A stretch of 64,000 nucleotides of DNA from an uncultured Acidiphilium sp. (GTDB lineage Bacteria > Bacillota > Clostridia > Christensenellales > Borkfalkiaceae). Both the position numbers and the translations under genes were made by a program. The stretch is from the NCBI GenBank assembly GCA_902495325.1, contig CABUWK010000002.1:1-64000 (forward strand), read 5' to 3'. Under the pieces are notes generated by a model that saw nothing but the letters and a program-made list of their open reading frames with translations, was not told the DNA's origin and ran no database searches. Each line of letters opens with the position of its first letter. Within the stretch, counting starts at the first letter, position 1. This document shows positions 39,652 through 48,739 of the stretch, in pieces.

Positions 39652-40281
39652 ATGACTGACAGTATTTTACCGGACTATCTGAAAAATATCGCATACGAAG
39701 TTGTTCAGAAAAAAGAAAAAGTTTCCTTGAAAACGAGATGTTCCTGCGGATGTTGCGGGTTTGATTTTTTTAAGAAAAAGATCACCGCGGAAGAGCGGGC
39801 AAGAAAAAAATGGGAGGATGAACTGTGGAAAACGTACAACGGAGATTTTTATCATGATAAAGACGGAAATTTCTGGGTGTGTTCAAAATCTTTTCTGGGA
39901 ATAGGGAAAAAGAAGCTGAAACTCACGAAGCAACAATACGACGATCTGATGACTGAAACCCGTGATATCGTAAAGATCCGTTGCGTGAACTGCGGAAAAG
40001 AATATATCCTGTTTGACAGCAGGGAATACGGTTACGACGGTGTTGTCGATTTTCTGAAAAACCCGCAGGGGGCGGATCGGTCAAAGGCGGAATATAAAAA
40101 GGTGACCGGTCCGGCGGAATGCGCGATCGAAATCAGAAATACCTGTCCGTACAGCGAGTTTGAAGAGGAATTCGGAAAAGACGGGAATTATGCTATGTAT
40201 ACGAATGCGTATTCGGATATTAAAATTATGGCGATTACCGCTGAAAAGAAGAAAACGATTTTTTCGGCGGAAACGCAATAA
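39652..40281 (+). CDS. Orphan protein with cysteine motifs (putative zinc ribbon)
   Basis: 209 residues, cytosolic. CSCGCCG (about residues 25-31) and CVNCGKEYILFDSREYGYDG (about 120-139, shown as the CVNCG core) could together bind a metal; the second is followed by a conserved-looking aromatic stretch. Residues 40-115 are basic and contain DKDGNFWVCSK. The rest has no family I know. It has its own promoter, a GGGAG ribosome site and a terminator downstream, and stands alone between the germination genes and the sugar locus. Slightly A+T-richer than neighbours. Confidence 0.7.
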   Translation: MTDSILPDYLKNIAYEVVQKKEKVSLKTRCSCGCCGFDFFKKKITAEERARKKWEDELWKTYNGDFYHDKDGNFWVCSKSFLGIGKKKLKLTKQQYDDLMTETRDIVKIRCVNCGKEYILFDSREYGYDGVVDFLKNPQGADRSKAEYKKVTGPAECAIEIRNTCPYSEFEEEFGKDGNYAMYTNAYSDIKIMAITAEKKKTIFSAETQ

Positions 40282-40435
40282 GCCAACCGGAAATACCAAG
40301 CCTTGACGGCAAATCCGAAAATTGCCCTATAACGCGATTAATCCGATATTTTATAGGGTTCGTTCTGTTTTTTCCGGCTTGCGGATGCTTATACGACAAT
40401 AGACCAAGGTTCGTAATATTCTTGCCCGGCATAGC

Positions 40436-40467
40436 AAAATCGCGGCGAAAAAATTTGCCGCGATTTT
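40436..40467 (+). terminator. Terminator upstream of the sugar locus
   Basis: AAAATCGCGGC (40436-40446) pairs exactly with GCCGCGATTTT (40457-40467). It lies 155 bases after the zinc-ribbon gene and 24 bases before the next promoter; the preceding 150 bases hold nothing I can assign. Confidence 0.8.
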
Positions 40468-40490
40468 GCAACGTAAATATTTTTGCGCGG

Positions 40491-40519
40491 TTGACAAGCT
40501 CGTTTTTTTATGTTAGAAT
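40491..40519 (+). promoter_or_regulatory. Sigma-A promoter of the alpha-galactosidase gene
   Basis: TTGACA (40491-40496) and TAGAAT (40514-40519), spacer 17. Confidence 0.85.
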
Positions 40520-40551
40520 GTGGCGGAAACCAGAAACAAAGGGGAAACCAC

Positions 40552-42654
40552 ATGGAACGTATCTTAAGAAAGAGCGGGGCACTGCTCGTGGAAGAGAACG
40601 AAGAAGGGAAAATATTATTTTCCGACGTTGAGGAACGGAACACGGCGCATGCGGGGCGGTATGCGGAATATCCTTTCGCCGCGGAATTCGCCTATGAAAA
40701 GGACGGCGAGGAGATCCACGGAGATACCGACTGTTTCCGCCTTACGTCCGTCGGAACGCGCGGAAAAACGTTGATAAAAGAGTATTCTTCGCAGGACGGG
40801 GCGGTGAAAGTTACCGTAAAACAAATTTTCCGGCAAGGGGTTTTATCTCAGATATGCACGATCAAAAACCTCGGCGCCGTGAAGCTTTGCGTCAAAAAGC
40901 TGGCAAATCGTTTCGCGGGGATCGGCGGGGCGTGCCTTTCGGACGATTATCTCGGGAGGATCCGGATCGGCGTGGTCCGCGGCGAATGGGGCGGCGAGGG
41001 ACAACTGCATTGGGAAAGCCCGGAAACGCTCGGGCTCTTCCGCGCGACGGGACATAAAACGGGTTGTTCGGGAGACGTTTCGTCCGTCGCTTCTTATACG
41101 ACGAGAAAGTTTTCACCCGTTGTATTTTTCCGCGACGAGACTGCGGGAACGGTGTGGGCGGTTCAGCATTTGCCCGACGGACCGTATAATCTCGAGATTT
41201 CTCTGACCGATGCCGAACGCATAGAAGGCAGCATGTATAAAATTACCTGCGGCGCGGGCGACAGCGAGAAACAGGGTTTTCGCCTTTATCTTCGCAAAGG
41301 AGCGGAATATCGTTGTGCGGAAAGCTTGTTTACCTGTGCAAAAGATTTTTCTTCCGTATCCGGAACGTTGACGAATTATCGAAGAAAATATCTGAAGAAA
41401 CATAAAACCGTTCCGCTGATGTTCAACGATTATATGAATTGCCTCTGGTGCAAACTCGACGAAAAGGCGTGCATTTCTTTGATGGATAAGGCGAAGGAAG
41501 TCGGCGCGGAAGGCTATTGTTTCGACGACGGCTGGTACCGCGCGAAAGACGTGAACGGATTTACGGGGCTCGGCGACTGGATCCCCTGCGACGAGCGGTT
41601 CGGCGGGCATACGTTTGCGGAAATGATCGGCGAGATCCGTTCCCGCGGAATGGTGGCGGGGCTGTGGACGGAACTGGAAGTCTGCAGCGCGCTGTCTGCC
41701 CTTTCGAAATATCCGAAATCGTGGTTTCTGACGAACGAAGGGGAGCGCATCTATCGCTGCGGCAGGTATTATCTTGATCTCGGAAACAAAGAAGTCCGCG
41801 AATATCTTCTCGGAAAGATCCGCGCGTTGTACGACCTCGGTATCCGCTATATCAAAAACGATTACAACGGGCACCCCGGTTGCGGGGTGGACAGGAAGAA
41901 CGCTTCCCCCTATGCGGGGCTGGAGCAGCATTGCCGTCAGGTCAATGCGTTTTATGCCGAAGTCCGCAGAGAATTTCCCGATTTGTATCTGGAAAACTGC
42001 GCCTCCGGGGCGATGCGCGCCGACGGAAATACCATGCGGAATTTCAACGTGCAGAGTATTTCCGATTGTGAGGAATACGATAAGATCCCTTCTATTCTGA
42101 ACGGAACTTTGCTGTCCCTTCTGCCCGAACAGATCGGCGTGTGGACGTATCCCTATCCGCGGGTGTTCTGGGAGATGAACGGCGAGGAATATCTCACCCC
42201 CGCGTACGTCGCGGAGAGGAAAGACGGCGAGGAAACGATCTTCAACCTGATCAACGGAATGACGGGAACCATGTATCTTTCGGGAAAGATCGACGTCTGC
42301 GACGAGGAAAACCTTTCGCTGATCAGACAAGGCGTTTCCCTGTATAAGGAACTGAGAGAGTTTATCGGGGGGAGTTATCCCGTTTATCCCCTCGGCTTTG
42401 CAAGGCTTACGGATAAAAACTCCTTTGCCGCACAGGGGCTGAAGAACGGGAAGAAAGTTCTGCTTGCGGTGTGGCGCAGAGAAAGCGGGAGCGACGAAGT
42501 GTTTATCCCCGCGAAAAACGTTACGTCCGTAAAAGAAATTTTTCCCTGCCGTTCGTTTGCGGTAAAAAGGGAACGGGGAGGGGTTCGCGTCGGATTTACG
42601 AAAAAAAATCAGGCAGTCCTTCTCGAGCTGACCCTTTCCGGAAGGATGGAATAA
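40552..42654 (+). CDS. GH36-family alpha-galactosidase
   Basis: 700 residues from the ATG at 40552 (AAAGGGGA upstream). No signal peptide, so it works in the cytoplasm on imported oligosaccharides, releasing terminal alpha-galactose. An N-terminal beta-sandwich (about 1-270) leads to a TIM barrel with DDGWYRAKD (about 324-332), GDWIPCDERFGG, the nucleophile D437 in YIKNDYN and the acid/base D505 in SISDCEEYD; ENCASGAMR lies between. A small C-terminal beta domain ends it. It has its own promoter and terminator, so it is separate from the longer transcript that follows. Confidence 0.92.
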   Translation: MERILRKSGALLVEENEEGKILFSDVEERNTAHAGRYAEYPFAAEFAYEKDGEEIHGDTDCFRLTSVGTRGKTLIKEYSSQDGAVKVTVKQIFRQGVLSQICTIKNLGAVKLCVKKLANRFAGIGGACLSDDYLGRIRIGVVRGEWGGEGQLHWESPETLGLFRATGHKTGCSGDVSSVASYTTRKFSPVVFFRDETAGTVWAVQHLPDGPYNLEISLTDAERIEGSMYKITCGAGDSEKQGFRLYLRKGAEYRCAESLFTCAKDFSSVSGTLTNYRRKYLKKHKTVPLMFNDYMNCLWCKLDEKACISLMDKAKEVGAEGYCFDDGWYRAKDVNGFTGLGDWIPCDERFGGHTFAEMIGEIRSRGMVAGLWTELEVCSALSALSKYPKSWFLTNEGERIYRCGRYYLDLGNKEVREYLLGKIRALYDLGIRYIKNDYNGHPGCGVDRKNASPYAGLEQHCRQVNAFYAEVRREFPDLYLENCASGAMRADGNTMRNFNVQSISDCEEYDKIPSILNGTLLSLLPEQIGVWTYPYPRVFWEMNGEEYLTPAYVAERKDGEETIFNLINGMTGTMYLSGKIDVCDEENLSLIRQGVSLYKELREFIGGSYPVYPLGFARLTDKNSFAAQGLKNGKKVLLAVWRRESGSDEVFIPAKNVTSVKEIFPCRSFAVKRERGGVRVGFTKKNQAVLLELTLSGRME

Positions 42655-42741
42655 GGATGATCGGAAAAAAAGGAAGCCGCATCCGGAGCGCGTTTTCGCG
42701 GTAACCGCGCGGTCACCTGCAAGAAAGGAATAAAACAAAAG

Positions 42742-42786
42742 AAAAAACGCAGAAACGCGAAAAAATACGTGTTTTCTGCGTTTTTT
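42742..42786 (+). terminator. Terminator of the alpha-galactosidase gene
   Basis: AAAAAACGCAGAAA (42742-42755) pairs with TTTTCTGCGTTTTTT (42772-42786). Confidence 0.88.
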
Positions 42787-42835
42787 GCATGCCAAAAAAG
42801 GGAGAAAATCAGGCAAAAAATTTTCAAAAAAACTA

Positions 42836-42864
42836 TTGACAAACCCCGAAACCTGTGTTATACT
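42836..42864 (+). promoter_or_regulatory. Sigma-A promoter of the main sugar operon
   Basis: TTGACA (42836-42841) and TATACT (42859-42864), spacer 17. It is the only strong promoter before the long plus-strand gene run to 56.1 kb. Confidence 0.88.
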
Positions 42865-42870
42865 GTGTTC

Positions 42871-42886
42871 GGTTATGCGAGTAACC
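42871..42886 (+). promoter_or_regulatory. Possible operator at the main sugar-operon promoter
   Basis: GGTTA and TAACC flank TGCGAG at the expected transcription start, a place where a repressor would block the promoter. The LacI-family protein encoded at 61877 is the obvious candidate, but the site is not a typical LacI-family palindrome. Confidence 0.35.
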
Positions 42887-42976
42887 AACCCGCAATTGCT
42901 CCGAAAAATCCCGGAAACGGACGGAGTATTTTAACGATTCAGAAGGGGAGATCCGAAGAAGTTCGGACAGAAAACG

Positions 42977-44593
42977 ATGACAAACAAGACGATAACGGAC
43001 GATCGCGTGAGAAGGAGCATATTCCCCGCGCGGATCTTCGGAACTTCCGGCAACATAGAGAACGTATCCGTTCTGAAAGAGCCCGTCGAATTGCAGATCG
43101 GGCTGAGCGAAACGCACCTTGCGAAGGTGAACGGCAAAGGATACGTCGTTCTCGATTTCGGCAGAGAATTCAACGGAGCGGTCAGGTTGCTTACGCAGGT
43201 CGCCGAAGGCGGCGGGTGCCGGGTCCGCATCCGCACGGGCGAATCCGTTTCCGAGTGTTATGCGGAACCGGGAGAGAAAAACGCCGGCAACCATCATACC
43301 CTGCGGGATATCACGGTGACCTTGCCCATGTATTCGGACATGGAATTTCTTCAGACGGGGTTTCGCTTTGCGAGGATCGATTTTCTCGAGGAAAAGGTCG
43401 TTTACGTCAAAGCGATCTTAGCGACGGAGATCAGGCGCGATCTTCATCCCGTCGGCGGGTTTACCTGTAACGACGCTCGCGTAAACCGTATTTTCGAGGT
43501 CGCTTCGGAAACGTTGCAGCAGTGCATGCAGACGTATATCTGGGACGGCATCAAGCGCGACCGCCTCGTGTGGATCGGCGACATGCACCCGGAAACCACG
43601 GCGATCGCCTGCTTGTTCGGCGAGGACGAATCGGTCGGGCGTTCTCTGGATTACATAAGGGAACATACCCCTCTTCCCGCATGGATGAACAATACGCCGA
43701 CCTATACGGCGTGGTGGATCGTCATTCTGCACGATTATTACGAACAGAACGCCTGCACGGAATATCTGAAAAAACAGATCGGGTATCTGAAAGGCGCGCT
43801 TGACCTGATCAACGGCGTTGTCCGCGAAGACGGAACGATCGCGGCGGATGGGTCTTTTCTGTTCGACTGGCCGAGCCACGATTCGCCGGACGAGATCGTC
43901 GGCGTTTACGCTCTGTGGGTTCTTGCGGCGAAGAAATGCCGCAGGCTTCTCGAGGCGGTCGGCGAAAGCACGGAAACGTGCGACGAAATGCTTTCAAAGC
44001 TTTCCCGCAATCATTCGCTTACGGTGAAAAAGCAGAAGCAGTGCGAGGCTTTTCTCGTTTACGCGGGGATCAGACCCGCCGCGGAATCGTATGAATTTCT
44101 GACGGAAGGCGGGGCGAAAGGGTTCAGCACTTTCTTAAGCTATTATATTCTGAGCGCGATCGCCGACGGCGGGCATCCGGAACGGGCGGTCGAGCTGATG
44201 AAGGAATATTACGGCGCGATGCTCGATATGGGCGCCACGACTTTCTGGGAAGATTTCGATCCGGACAGGGTCAAGGGCAGCGCCCCGCTCGATCGCTTGC
44301 CGAAAGAAGGGGAGAAGGATATTCACGGCGATTTCGGAAAGCATTGTTACGTAGGGTTCCGCCACAGCTTCTGCCACGGCTGGTCGTGCGGTCCCGTTCA
44401 GTTTCTGATCAAAAAAATCGGCGGGATCGAGATCCTCGAGGCGGGTTGCGGGAAAATGAGGATAAAACCCGTATCTGCCGGGTTCACGGATTACAGGATC
44501 GATTATCCCACGCCTTACGGAAAAGTTACGATCGTCTGGAAAGACGGAAAATTCGATATCGAAGTTCCCGCCGGAGTAGAATTGGTCGACTGA
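42977..44593 (+). CDS. GH78-type alpha-L-rhamnosidase
   Basis: 538 residues, cytosolic (no signal peptide). A beta domain (about 1-155) with FGREFNGAVRL is followed by an (alpha/alpha)6 barrel. WDGIKRDRLVWIGDMHPET (about 190-208) corresponds to the GH78 signature D-G-x-K-R-[ED]-R-x-x-W-x-G-D, which bears catalytic acidic residues. HSFCHGWSCGPVQF (about 463-476) and a C-terminal beta domain with PTPYGKVTIVWKDGKF complete the fold. Shorter than many GH78 enzymes, which carry extra N-terminal domains. It should release rhamnose from imported pectic oligosaccharides. The ribosome site is weak (GGACAG). First gene after the main promoter. Confidence 0.86.
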   Translation: MTNKTITDDRVRRSIFPARIFGTSGNIENVSVLKEPVELQIGLSETHLAKVNGKGYVVLDFGREFNGAVRLLTQVAEGGGCRVRIRTGESVSECYAEPGEKNAGNHHTLRDITVTLPMYSDMEFLQTGFRFARIDFLEEKVVYVKAILATEIRRDLHPVGGFTCNDARVNRIFEVASETLQQCMQTYIWDGIKRDRLVWIGDMHPETTAIACLFGEDESVGRSLDYIREHTPLPAWMNNTPTYTAWWIVILHDYYEQNACTEYLKKQIGYLKGALDLINGVVREDGTIAADGSFLFDWPSHDSPDEIVGVYALWVLAAKKCRRLLEAVGESTETCDEMLSKLSRNHSLTVKKQKQCEAFLVYAGIRPAAESYEFLTEGGAKGFSTFLSYYILSAIADGGHPERAVELMKEYYGAMLDMGATTFWEDFDPDRVKGSAPLDRLPKEGEKDIHGDFGKHCYVGFRHSFCHGWSCGPVQFLIKKIGGIEILEAGCGKMRIKPVSAGFTDYRIDYPTPYGKVTIVWKDGKFDIEVPAGVELVD

Positions 44594-44617
44594 GGGCGTA
44601 AAAAGCGGAAGATCGGA

Positions 44618-44660
44618 AGGGATCCCCTTTTTATTCGTCTAGGCGAATAAAAGATCCCTC
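44618..44660 (+). promoter_or_regulatory. Strong intercistronic hairpin
   Basis: GGGATC/GATCCC and TTTTATTCG/CGAATAAAA pair around TCTAGG between the rhamnosidase gene and the next gene, 30 bases before the latter's start. No T-run follows, so it is more likely an mRNA processing or stability element than a terminator. Confidence 0.55.
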
Positions 44661-44689
44661 GGAACAAGATATAAAGAAGGAGAAAAACG

Positions 44690-46039
44690 ATGAAGAAAAA
44701 GTGGTTTTATCGCGCTATGGCGGCGGTTCTTTCCGCTGCCGTGTACTGCACGGCGTTTTCGCTTCCCGCTTTGGCGGCGGGCGCGCGCAACGCAGGATCC
44801 CCGACGGAACAAGCCGCTTCGGCAGCAAAGAGCAACGCCTTGTTCCTCTCTTCCGTCACGATGGAAAAAACGGGAGAAAACTATACGATCTCGTACGGGT
44901 TCGATAAATCCGTCGCGACCGAGGAGAAGGACGTCACGGCTTCGGCGGCGAAATTTTTCGTCGTGAACGGAACCCCTTTATCCGACGTGAGCGGCGCAAA
45001 GGTTTACTACAGACAGAGCGAAAACGGCATGATCGTCTCCGCGACGGTCCCCGTTTCGGCGGGGCTCGTGAAAGAAGACGGCAAGGATCGCCTTTACGTT
45101 CTCGGCGGATTTCTCTGCGACAACGGCTACGTGACGACGGTGCGCTATATTTACCGCTTTGCCTCTTCTCTCGGTAAGGGCGAACGCATTTATCGGAGCG
45201 ACAATATCGACGATTACGCCGAAGTGAGCGTAACGTCCGTTTCCGTGCCCGAGATCCAGGGCTCGAACTTCGTTGTTTATATTTATTTTTCGGATACGAT
45301 CACTCCGAAAAAATATATCGACCTTCAGGTGCGCGACTGGAAGAGCCTGCTCGAGTATCACGGAGATAAAGGGGATAAACAGTATTCCGATTCCGAACTG
45401 ACCCTTCTTTACCGCTATCAGATCTACTCGAAAGAATGGGAGAACAGCCTGAGTTACAATCTGTGGTTCGGTTGCCAGTCCTTTAACGGACTGGAAGCCT
45501 TCCCCGGAAATAACGGGGGCGCGAAGTACGACATGACCCCGCAGGGCAATGAGGACGGGATCGACTTGTATAACGTATATCAGATCCAGGAACAGGTCGC
45601 CGATTCGACGGTACGTTATTATATGGACGCCGCCCATACCGCGGCGGAACAAAACAACGGATCGCTGCAGCCTCTCGCGGTGCAGATCCATATCGAAGGC
45701 AATCACATTCAGCTGGTGCTGAAGGGGGATTCCGTCCGCGATCAGATCCTCGCTTCCAACGTGTACGACAGCCTCGGGAAGGATACGGGGAAAACGTCGT
45801 TCAACGAAAACATCGCCCCCGACAGAAGAGAGAAGATGGCGATCTCTCTGCGCGGCGGATTGCTTTTCCCCAACGGGAAAATTCTGAAAAACGATTTCTC
45901 TTTCGTGTATCATCCCACCAACAAGCAGTGGCGCCCCGCGGGGTCCGGCGAAACCGGATTTACGGAGGACGAAACGCTGTCCAATCAGGAAGGATATACC
46001 GACGAAGAACTTGCCGCACGGAAAAACGCGGGCAGATAA
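44690..46039 (+). CDS. Exported protein of unknown function in the sugar locus
   Basis: 449 residues. Signal peptide 1-29 (RAMAAVLSAAVYCTAFSLPALAAG, cleaved near ALAAG); no lipobox or membrane anchor. The body looks all-beta with paired segments; conspicuous stretches are YNLWFGCQSFNGLEAFPGNN (about 258-277) and RREKMAISLRGGLLFPNGK (about 381-399). No catalytic signature recognised. AAGGAG ribosome site. Twelve bases separate it from the following glycosidase lipoprotein, so it is probably an accessory sugar-binding protein of the same operon (inference). Confidence 0.75.
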   Translation: MKKKWFYRAMAAVLSAAVYCTAFSLPALAAGARNAGSPTEQAASAAKSNALFLSSVTMEKTGENYTISYGFDKSVATEEKDVTASAAKFFVVNGTPLSDVSGAKVYYRQSENGMIVSATVPVSAGLVKEDGKDRLYVLGGFLCDNGYVTTVRYIYRFASSLGKGERIYRSDNIDDYAEVSVTSVSVPEIQGSNFVVYIYFSDTITPKKYIDLQVRDWKSLLEYHGDKGDKQYSDSELTLLYRYQIYSKEWENSLSYNLWFGCQSFNGLEAFPGNNGGAKYDMTPQGNEDGIDLYNVYQIQEQVADSTVRYYMDAAHTAAEQNNGSLQPLAVQIHIEGNHIQLVLKGDSVRDQILASNVYDSLGKDTGKTSFNENIAPDRREKMAISLRGGLLFPNGKILKNDFSFVYHPTNKQWRPAGSGETGFTEDETLSNQEGYTDEELAARKNAGR

Positions 46040-46051
46040 GGAGGGAAAAAC

Positions 46052-48637
46052 ATGAAAGGAAAATTCGGTAAGATCGTCTCTTTCACGCTTGCGGTCGCTC
46101 TGAGCGGCTGCGCGGCGGCAGGCTGCGGGGGAAACAACAATAGCGGTTCGGCTCCTTCGTCTTCTTCGGAATCGACCTCCGCGGGCGACGTGATCGACCT
46201 TGACAACGGCTATACCTATACGAAACAGAACAAAGAGGGGCTGATGCAGTTTTACAGCTCGGACGCCGCTCTCGACGAATTTTTAAACGAATACATGCGC
46301 CGTCACCTTCGTTACGACGACGAAGCGGTCGGCGATCTCAAGATCGGCGAAGGCAGCACGGTGTGGAAAGAATGGGAAGCGATGTCCGTTATGTGGATGA
46401 ATACGGCGGGGATCGGCTACAGCCCGAAGGAAAGCATCGGAAACTGGTTCTCCAACATTTATCAGGACGATTTCGGCTATATCTGGGTCGATTCCGGCAC
46501 TTCTCCCACCGACTGGGGACAGAGCTGGCAATTCCCGAATATGGCGCATTCCGGCAACGCGACGTCCGGCGTGTACTATAACAGTTCTTACTTCAACGGG
46601 CTGAACAACATCGCCGGCAAAAACGGAAGCAACGAGTTGTCTTCGATCTGGAAAGGCGTTTCCGATACCGGAGTGATCGGAACGGCAATGAAGGCTTCCA
46701 CCGATTATTACGACTACATGACGATCACGGGGTCGGATATGAAATCCGTAACGTTTACCTACGAATCTCCCGCGGACGGCAAAACGCAATACGACGGATC
46801 GACGATCGACGTGAAGAACTTTATGGGTACCCCTTTCTGTTCTCCGTTTCTCGAACTCGATCTGAGCGTCACCGACTTCGATTCTCTCGGTTCCACGAAA
46901 CAGGTAGAGGACGTGATCGTATCCTGGAAGGGGGGCAGCGGCGTTAAAAATTCCGTATTCGACGAAGCGCACACCGTGAGATACAGCGAGTTTTCCACCA
47001 ACTATGACCCGGTGTTCAATTCGTCCACGCATATCGTTTTTCCGATGTACGCGCATGAAAACTGGGGCGTTTCCGAAAGTCTGGACGACGCGATCACCGA
47101 TATGAAGATCGAGATCGTGTTCAAAAACGGCATCAACGCCGAAGTCCGTCTCGAAGAGGTCACGCTCGCCTTCGACGGCAGACAGGTCAACAACAACAGT
47201 ATTTTCGTCACGGCGGCGGCTTATTATTACCGCTATACGCAGGATAACGAATGGCTTGCGAAGAACATCGACAAGATCCGCAAGGCGATGCAGTTCCTGT
47301 TTACTTATTGCATGACGGAAGATTCCGGCGCGCTCATCACAACGGAGAATTTTGTCGGACACGACGGCTCGTCGAACTACGATTATTTTGCGAAAGACGA
47401 AAGCGGGAATTTCGGTTACGCTTCGAATAAGGGCGTGGGGCACGGCATCGGCGACGGCTATTGGGATTGCCCGAGCAACCCCGTGGTGAACATGTATACC
47501 AACATGTATTATTACAAAGCTCTTGTCGGTATGGATTATCTCGAGCGGATGGCGAAAAGCGGCGGGATCGCAGAGAGCGGCAAAACGATTTCCGTAAAGA
47601 CCGCCGACATGCGTTCCACGGAGAATTACGCCGAAACGACGGAATCGCTCGCAGCGAGAGAGGATCGGTTCGTCAGCCGGTTCCGCGAATATTTCTGGAA
47701 CGAAGATACGGGGCGTTTCCTTCTCGGCTATCTCGACGAGAACGACGCCGGCGTGAAAGCGGGCGTGCTCGACGTGAAAGCGGATTACGGCTTTACGACG
47801 TACAACCAGGAAGCGATCCAACTCGGTCTTGCCACCGAAGATCAGGCAAGATCGATCATGAACTGGATCAACGGCGAACGCACGGTTGCGGGAGATACCG
47901 CGGATAATTCGTCCAAGGCAAAACAGATCTACTATTACACATTCGCTCCCCGCTGGACGACGAAGGAAAACACCTATCAGTTCTGGTTCCGTTTCGACGG
48001 CAAAAAGAGCGGTAAATACGGCTGGAACAAGCAGGTTCAGAACGGCGGAACGGCGGCGCATTGCGCTTATTACGACATGGTTGCCGAAAACGACGTTTTC
48101 GGTGCGGACACGGCGTTTGAAAAACTTCTGAACGTGCGGAAATGGTATAACGACGTGAAAGACGCGGGCGGAAGCGGAAAAAATTTCTACCGCGCATATT
48201 ACAATAAAAAGGGTATTATTCTGCAAGGCGGCGCAAGTTCGGGCGTGCTCGGGCTCGACTACGAATTTATCGAAGCGACCCTTCTTTACACCACGATCCC
48301 GGAAACGTTCTTCGGGCTCGGATCCACGGAGTACAACACGCTGAATATCACCCCCGCGCTTCCTTCTTCGCTTACGTACTGGAAGATGGAAAACCTTGCG
48401 TTCGCAAATCTCACGTACGATCTTACCGTCGGCGACGACTGGGTACAGATCAACAGCGTTCAGGGAGACGCGACGGGCAAAAAGGTCTGCGTAACGCTGA
48501 ATGCGCCGGAAGGTTCGTTCGAAGTAAGGCAGCATAATAAAATTCTTGCCGAAGGCACCGATTATAAAGTAGAAAACGGAAAAGTGATCGTAAACGCACA
48601 GTTCCGCAACGGCAGGATCCAGATCGTGAAAAAATAA
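46052..48637 (+). CDS. Glycosidase-like surface lipoprotein, paralogue 1
   Basis: 861 residues. A lipoprotein signal with lipobox VALSGC (C20) and a Ser/Gly linker puts it on the cell surface. Residues 60-160 have DEFLNEYMRRHLRYDDEA and WKEWEAMSVMW; 160-380 are beta-rich; 380-760 look like a six-hairpin (alpha/alpha) glycosidase core with AKNIDKIRKAMQFLFTYC, GIGDGYWDCPSNPVVNMY, AHCAYYDMVAENDVF and GASSGVLGLDYEFIEATLL; the C-terminal 100 residues form a beta domain. It is a clear paralogue of the 51999 protein. The fold resembles GH78/GH63-type enzymes, but I cannot assign a CAZy family. Likely acts on polymer at the surface. Confidence 0.78.
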   Translation: MKGKFGKIVSFTLAVALSGCAAAGCGGNNNSGSAPSSSSESTSAGDVIDLDNGYTYTKQNKEGLMQFYSSDAALDEFLNEYMRRHLRYDDEAVGDLKIGEGSTVWKEWEAMSVMWMNTAGIGYSPKESIGNWFSNIYQDDFGYIWVDSGTSPTDWGQSWQFPNMAHSGNATSGVYYNSSYFNGLNNIAGKNGSNELSSIWKGVSDTGVIGTAMKASTDYYDYMTITGSDMKSVTFTYESPADGKTQYDGSTIDVKNFMGTPFCSPFLELDLSVTDFDSLGSTKQVEDVIVSWKGGSGVKNSVFDEAHTVRYSEFSTNYDPVFNSSTHIVFPMYAHENWGVSESLDDAITDMKIEIVFKNGINAEVRLEEVTLAFDGRQVNNNSIFVTAAAYYYRYTQDNEWLAKNIDKIRKAMQFLFTYCMTEDSGALITTENFVGHDGSSNYDYFAKDESGNFGYASNKGVGHGIGDGYWDCPSNPVVNMYTNMYYYKALVGMDYLERMAKSGGIAESGKTISVKTADMRSTENYAETTESLAAREDRFVSRFREYFWNEDTGRFLLGYLDENDAGVKAGVLDVKADYGFTTYNQEAIQLGLATEDQARSIMNWINGERTVAGDTADNSSKAKQIYYYTFAPRWTTKENTYQFWFRFDGKKSGKYGWNKQVQNGGTAAHCAYYDMVAENDVFGADTAFEKLLNVRKWYNDVKDAGGSGKNFYRAYYNKKGIILQGGASSGVLGLDYEFIEATLLYTTIPETFFGLGSTEYNTLNITPALPSSLTYWKMENLAFANLTYDLTVGDDWVQINSVQGDATGKKVCVTLNAPEGSFEVRQHNKILAEGTDYKVENGKVIVNAQFRNGRIQIVKK

Positions 48638-48739
48638 AAAAGATCTTCGGGCGCGGGGCGAAAATCGCCCTTCCCCGGCGGCAATGCTTTCGGAAAACGC
48701 CCGCTCATGCGGTGCAGTGCGGAAATCAGGAGGAAACAC

